Shown: piece after piece, positions 61,610-64,000 of the stretch
Numbering within the stretch: position 1 is the first letter of the stretch
Layout: each line of letters opens with the position of its first letter
Source of the DNA: Mediterraneibacter catenae
GTDB lineage: Bacteria > Bacillota > Clostridia > Lachnospirales > Lachnospiraceae
DNA length: 64,000 nt
Assembly: GCF_008691045.1 (NCBI RefSeq)
Contig: NZ_VMSO01000011.1
Location: 1-64,000 of the forward strand
Direction: 5' to 3'
Position numbers and translations under genes: made by a program
The notes under the pieces: model-generated
Databases searched by the model: none
What the model was told of the DNA's origin: nothing
What the model saw: the letters and a program-made list of their open reading frames with translations, nothing else

Positions 61610-62989
61610 CTATACCCCGTTTAAAATTCCTCCGATCAGATGTACACGGCTCTCTGACAACTCTTCCAGCCCTTCCATAATATGTGTTGTACTGGCAAAG
61701 TCTCTCTTTATAACAAATATCGCGCTGTCTGCATACTGTGCAAGCACACCTGCATCTGTCAGCAGTCCTGCCGGGGCACTGTCAAGAATCACATAGTCTA
61801 CCTTCTCCTGAACAGCTTCGATTACTTTCTGCATTCTCTCGCTTCCAAGGAGTCTGGATCCGTCTTCGGCAGCCTTGCCGCCGGGTAAAAAGCAGAATTT
61901 AAATTCTTCATCCATCTCCATATCCTTGCCGGTTAAAAGAACATCTCCCAGTCTGGCTTCTCTGGTCAGCACCTCATAGAGACCGCTGCCCTCCTCCAGA
62001 CCAAGGATCTTCCTGTCAGAAGGATGTCTCAGGTCGCAGTCGATAAGCGCCGCCCTCTTGCCACTCTTTGAGAACGCCAGCGCCAGATTAACCGCGAGGG
62101 TACTCTTTCCCTCACCCGCGAGTGCACTGGTCACAAGTATGGTCTTTGAGTGATGTCTCCATGCACTGTATTCGACCTTGCCCCGCACAAGCTGCATAGC
62201 CTCTTCAAATGCAGGATCTGTCTTCTCATTGAGGATGTTCAGAACATTTCTGCTCTCCCGGCTCCTCTTCTTCATGGCAACCTGCGGCACTTCACCGATG
62301 CATTTCATATGTGCCCGTGTCTGGAAATCTTCCTTCTTCTTTACTGTCATCCTGCTGATCGTCACAGCGCCCGCCCACAGCAGCCCGAGCAGAGCACCCG
62401 CGCCGGCTCCTTTTACAAGCGCGCCCTTTCCGTCTCTGGGATTATCCGGATATGCCGGAATCCCCGTCTCGTCAAGCAGCTGCATATTCGTCCGGCCGAT
62501 GATCACCTCGGACACTTCCGGATAACACTGGATCACGGCCTGCAGCGTCTCGTATGCAAGTCCTGCATCAGAATCTGTCACGGACATGGTAAAAAGATTT
62601 GTGTTCGCCTCTGAGGACGCCGTTATCTGTCCGCTGACCGTTTCTCTCCCCATCGTTTCTGCGGCGCGCCTTGAAAGTACTCCGCTGGTAAGGATATACG
62701 GGAAAGTATTAGCCATCTGCTCCGCCGTCGAGTTATCATAGAATGCATAAGATCCGGTTGTCGAATCCGACCCGTCCTGACTCGCCGTGATCGTAAATGT
62801 AGCAGAAGCCGTATACTGGGGCGACCAGGTCATATAGCTTCTGATATAAGAGAATGCCCCTCCCGCAACAGCGAGGATAAGCACCCATATCCACATACGG
62901 CGCAGGGTTCTGAAATAATCTGTCAGGAGACCGACAATATCTATTAATCCTTCTTCTGTCTGCTTATTTTCCTCATTCTGTGTGCTCAT
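61610..62989 (-). CDS. Fused Wzz-type protein and BY-kinase without tyrosine tail
   Basis: 459 residues. Wzz domain with membrane helices near 33-50 and 192-210, then a kinase with SALAGEGKSTLAVN (Walker A), AALIDCDLRHPSDR (A') and DYVILDSAPAGLLTDA (B). It resembles 45853-47373 but stops at HLIGGILNGV, with no C-terminal tyrosine cluster. The neighbouring kinase gene (63008) has a long cluster, so it could be the phosphate acceptor. An 18-base spacer separates them. Confidence 0.92.
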   Translation of the reverse strand: MSTQNEENKQTEEGLIDIVGLLTDYFRTLRRMWIWVLILAVAGGAFSYIRSYMTWSPQYTASATFTITASQDGSDSTTGSYAFYDNSTAEQMANTFPYILTSGVLSRRAAETMGRETVSGQITASSEANTNLFTMSVTDSDAGLAYETLQAVIQCYPEVSEVIIGRTNMQLLDETGIPAYPDNPRDGKGALVKGAGAGALLGLLWAGAVTISRMTVKKKEDFQTRAHMKCIGEVPQVAMKKRSRESRNVLNILNEKTDPAFEEAMQLVRGKVEYSAWRHHSKTILVTSALAGEGKSTLAVNLALAFSKSGKRAALIDCDLRHPSDRKILGLEEGSGLYEVLTREARLGDVLLTGKDMEMDEEFKFCFLPGGKAAEDGSRLLGSERMQKVIEAVQEKVDYVILDSAPAGLLTDAGVLAQYADSAIFVIKRDFASTTHIMEGLEELSESRVHLIGGILNGV

Positions 62990-63007
62990 ACTTACTCCAT
63001 AACCCTC

Positions 63008-64000
63008 TTAATCTTTATCAGTATCTTGAGATTCCTTCTTATGACGGTGCGGATAATAGCTGCCATATTTGCCATATTTACCATATTTTCCGTACTTTCC
63101 ATACTTGCCGTAGCCATATCCGTAGCCATAACCATATCCATAGCCGTAACCGTAGCCATAACCATACCCGTAGCCTGACGTCAGAATGCCGCTCCTTCCC
63201 GGGACATCGTTAAACACGCAGCCGACCAGTTTGCTGTCATACCCTTCCAGAATATCAATCGAATCGTTGATATACTTGGCGAGAGTCTTATTCTGCCGCA
63301 CTACCAGGAGGCTGATATCCGCTCTGCGCAGCCACATTTCCGTGTCCGCCCTTCCCTTTACATGAGGCGCGTCTACTATAATTATATCCATCTCCTCTTT
63401 CATTCTTTCAAGAAATTTTGTAACAGCCGAAGACGATATAATCTCCATAGAATGTGTTACTTTTTCATCATTTACCATAACATGAAATCCGAGCTGTTCG
63501 CAGAAGTGCACTGTATCGCTTAATTTGCCTTTTTCTGCAGCACACGCCCCCCAGCTCTTCACCCCGGAAGCATCCAGCCCCAGATATTCCCTGAGACCGT
63601 TGTTTCTCAGATTACCTTCTATCAGCAGTACCTTTCTGGGATACTGGGCAAAGGCAGCCGCCAGATTGACCGCAATCGTCGTCTTCCCTTCCTGCGGTCC
63701 CGCACTGCTGACGACAAGGATCTTCGCCTTAGTCTTCTTCTGATGGTAGAGCAGCTTTGTCCGGATTTTTTTAATCGTCTCGCCAAATCCGAAACTCACC
63801 GAAGGCTCCGTAATCCATATTTTCTTCTTTTCCCGCTTCAGCAGTGATTTAAGATTTTTATATTTCCGTTCGTGATATACTGTTGCATACAGCGTTGTGT
63901 CCAGCTTTACCTCAACTTCCTTCTCATTTTTGACCGTATCTTTAAAATACGAGAGAAGGGCGAACAGGACGATCATCGCCCCGGCCCCTATGAGAAAGCC
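63008..64000 (-). CDS. Wzz-type/BY-kinase protein with long Gly-Tyr tail, 5' end outside window
   Basis: Partial, about 330 codons visible; begins within the second membrane helix (GAGAMIVLFALLSYF), so the Wzz part lies beyond the window. Kinase with SSAGPQEGKTTIAVN (Walker A), VLLIEGNLRNN in the A' position (usual LIDGDLR; both key Asp changed) and DIIIVDAPHVKGRADTE (B). The tail has eleven or so Gly-Tyr repeats followed by about five Tyr-Gly-Lys, more tyrosines than any other kinase here. Degenerate A' suggests weak or no kinase activity. Confidence 0.88.
   Translation of the reverse strand, partial: GFLIGAGAMIVLFALLSYFKDTVKNEKEVEVKLDTTLYATVYHERKYKNLKSLLKREKKKIWITEPSVSFGFGETIKKIRTKLLYHQKKTKAKILVVSSAGPQEGKTTIAVNLAAAFAQYPRKVLLIEGNLRNNGLREYLGLDASGVKSWGACAAEKGKLSDTVHFCEQLGFHVMVNDEKVTHSMEIISSSAVTKFLERMKEEMDIIIVDAPHVKGRADTEMWLRRADISLLVVRQNKTLAKYINDSIDILEGYDSKLVGCVFNDVPGRSGILTSGYGYGYGYGYGYGYGYGYGYGYGKYGKYGKYGKYGKYGSYYPHRHKKESQDTDKD
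63062..63174 (-). repeat. Tandem Gly-Tyr and Tyr-Gly-Lys coding repeats
   Basis: Six-base units coding GY (about 63110-63174) run into nine-base units coding YGK (about 63062-63109). Copies differ mostly at third positions. Such arrays can gain or lose copies in frame, changing the number of phosphorylatable tyrosines. Confidence 0.8.

Noticed and set aside
1-64000. CRISPR array, tRNA, rRNA, insertion sequence or transposase
   Set aside because: Scanned for repeat-spacer patterns, RNA gene cores and transposase-like frames; none seen. The GY-coding repeats are protein-coding.

Overview
The window is a 64-kb cell-surface polysaccharide locus from a Gram-positive, low-to-mid GC Firmicute, most likely a gut Lachnospiraceae. 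This rests on the CpsB-type PHP phosphatase, LytR-CpsA-Psr enzyme, fused Wzz/BY-kinases, EpsG-type polymerase, strong AGGAGG ribosome sites and PqqD/SPASM peptide genes. It is inference from gene content; no rRNA or tRNA is present to fix the taxon. Every convincing gene lies on the minus strand, so transcription runs from high to low coordinates.

Right end (64000-44866). Two fused chain-length/tyrosine-kinase genes (one cut by the window edge) and a large LuxR-type regulator end at a bidirectional terminator (59162-59212). Next comes a peptide-modification cassette: a nucleotidyltransferase-like gene, putative precursor B with a radical SAM/SPASM enzyme, then PqqD, precursor A, a second radical SAM/SPASM enzyme, an HprK-like kinase and an ABC exporter. 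It runs into an S26-type signal peptidase, CpsB phosphatase, an Ig-like membrane protein, a second kinase pair and a LytR-CpsA-Psr ligase, closed by a 26-bp-stem terminator (44794-44856).

Centre (44506-4839). From an extended -10 promoter at 44568 runs a very long polysaccharide operon: a PglF-like dehydratase and priming sugar transferase; an aldolase, hydroxyacid dehydrogenase and asparagine-synthetase-like set; many GT2 and GT4 transferases; pyruvyl transferase; EpsG; LicD; FdtA, DegT and GNAT genes for a 3-amino-3,6-dideoxy sugar; an ABC glycan exporter (Wzm/Wzt); a Wzx flippase; and the complete dTDP-L-rhamnose set rfbA, rfbB, rfbD, rfbC. The presence of both Wzx/Wzy-type and ABC-type export parts suggests two glycans or one composite glycan. 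An ATPase/nuclease-like pair resembling a defence module sits inside the rhamnose block.

Left end (4838-1). A decayed, foreign-looking block (3490-4650) carries a metallo-beta-lactamase relic fused to the back half of a glycosyltransferase. Two further GT2 genes follow. A third precursor/PqqD pair with its own promoter runs off the left edge.

Points of most interest: (1) three candidate peptide precursors sharing a leader motif, each followed by a hairpin, with SPASM, PqqD, HprK-like and nucleotidyltransferase partners; (2) three long poly-G tracts, one frameshifting a DUF1919 gene, one inside an acyltransferase and one in a ribosome-binding region, suggesting phase-variable glycan genes; (3) the ATPase/nuclease pair; (4) a possible acyl-decoration module. 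All family calls are by eye from motifs; no database search was run.
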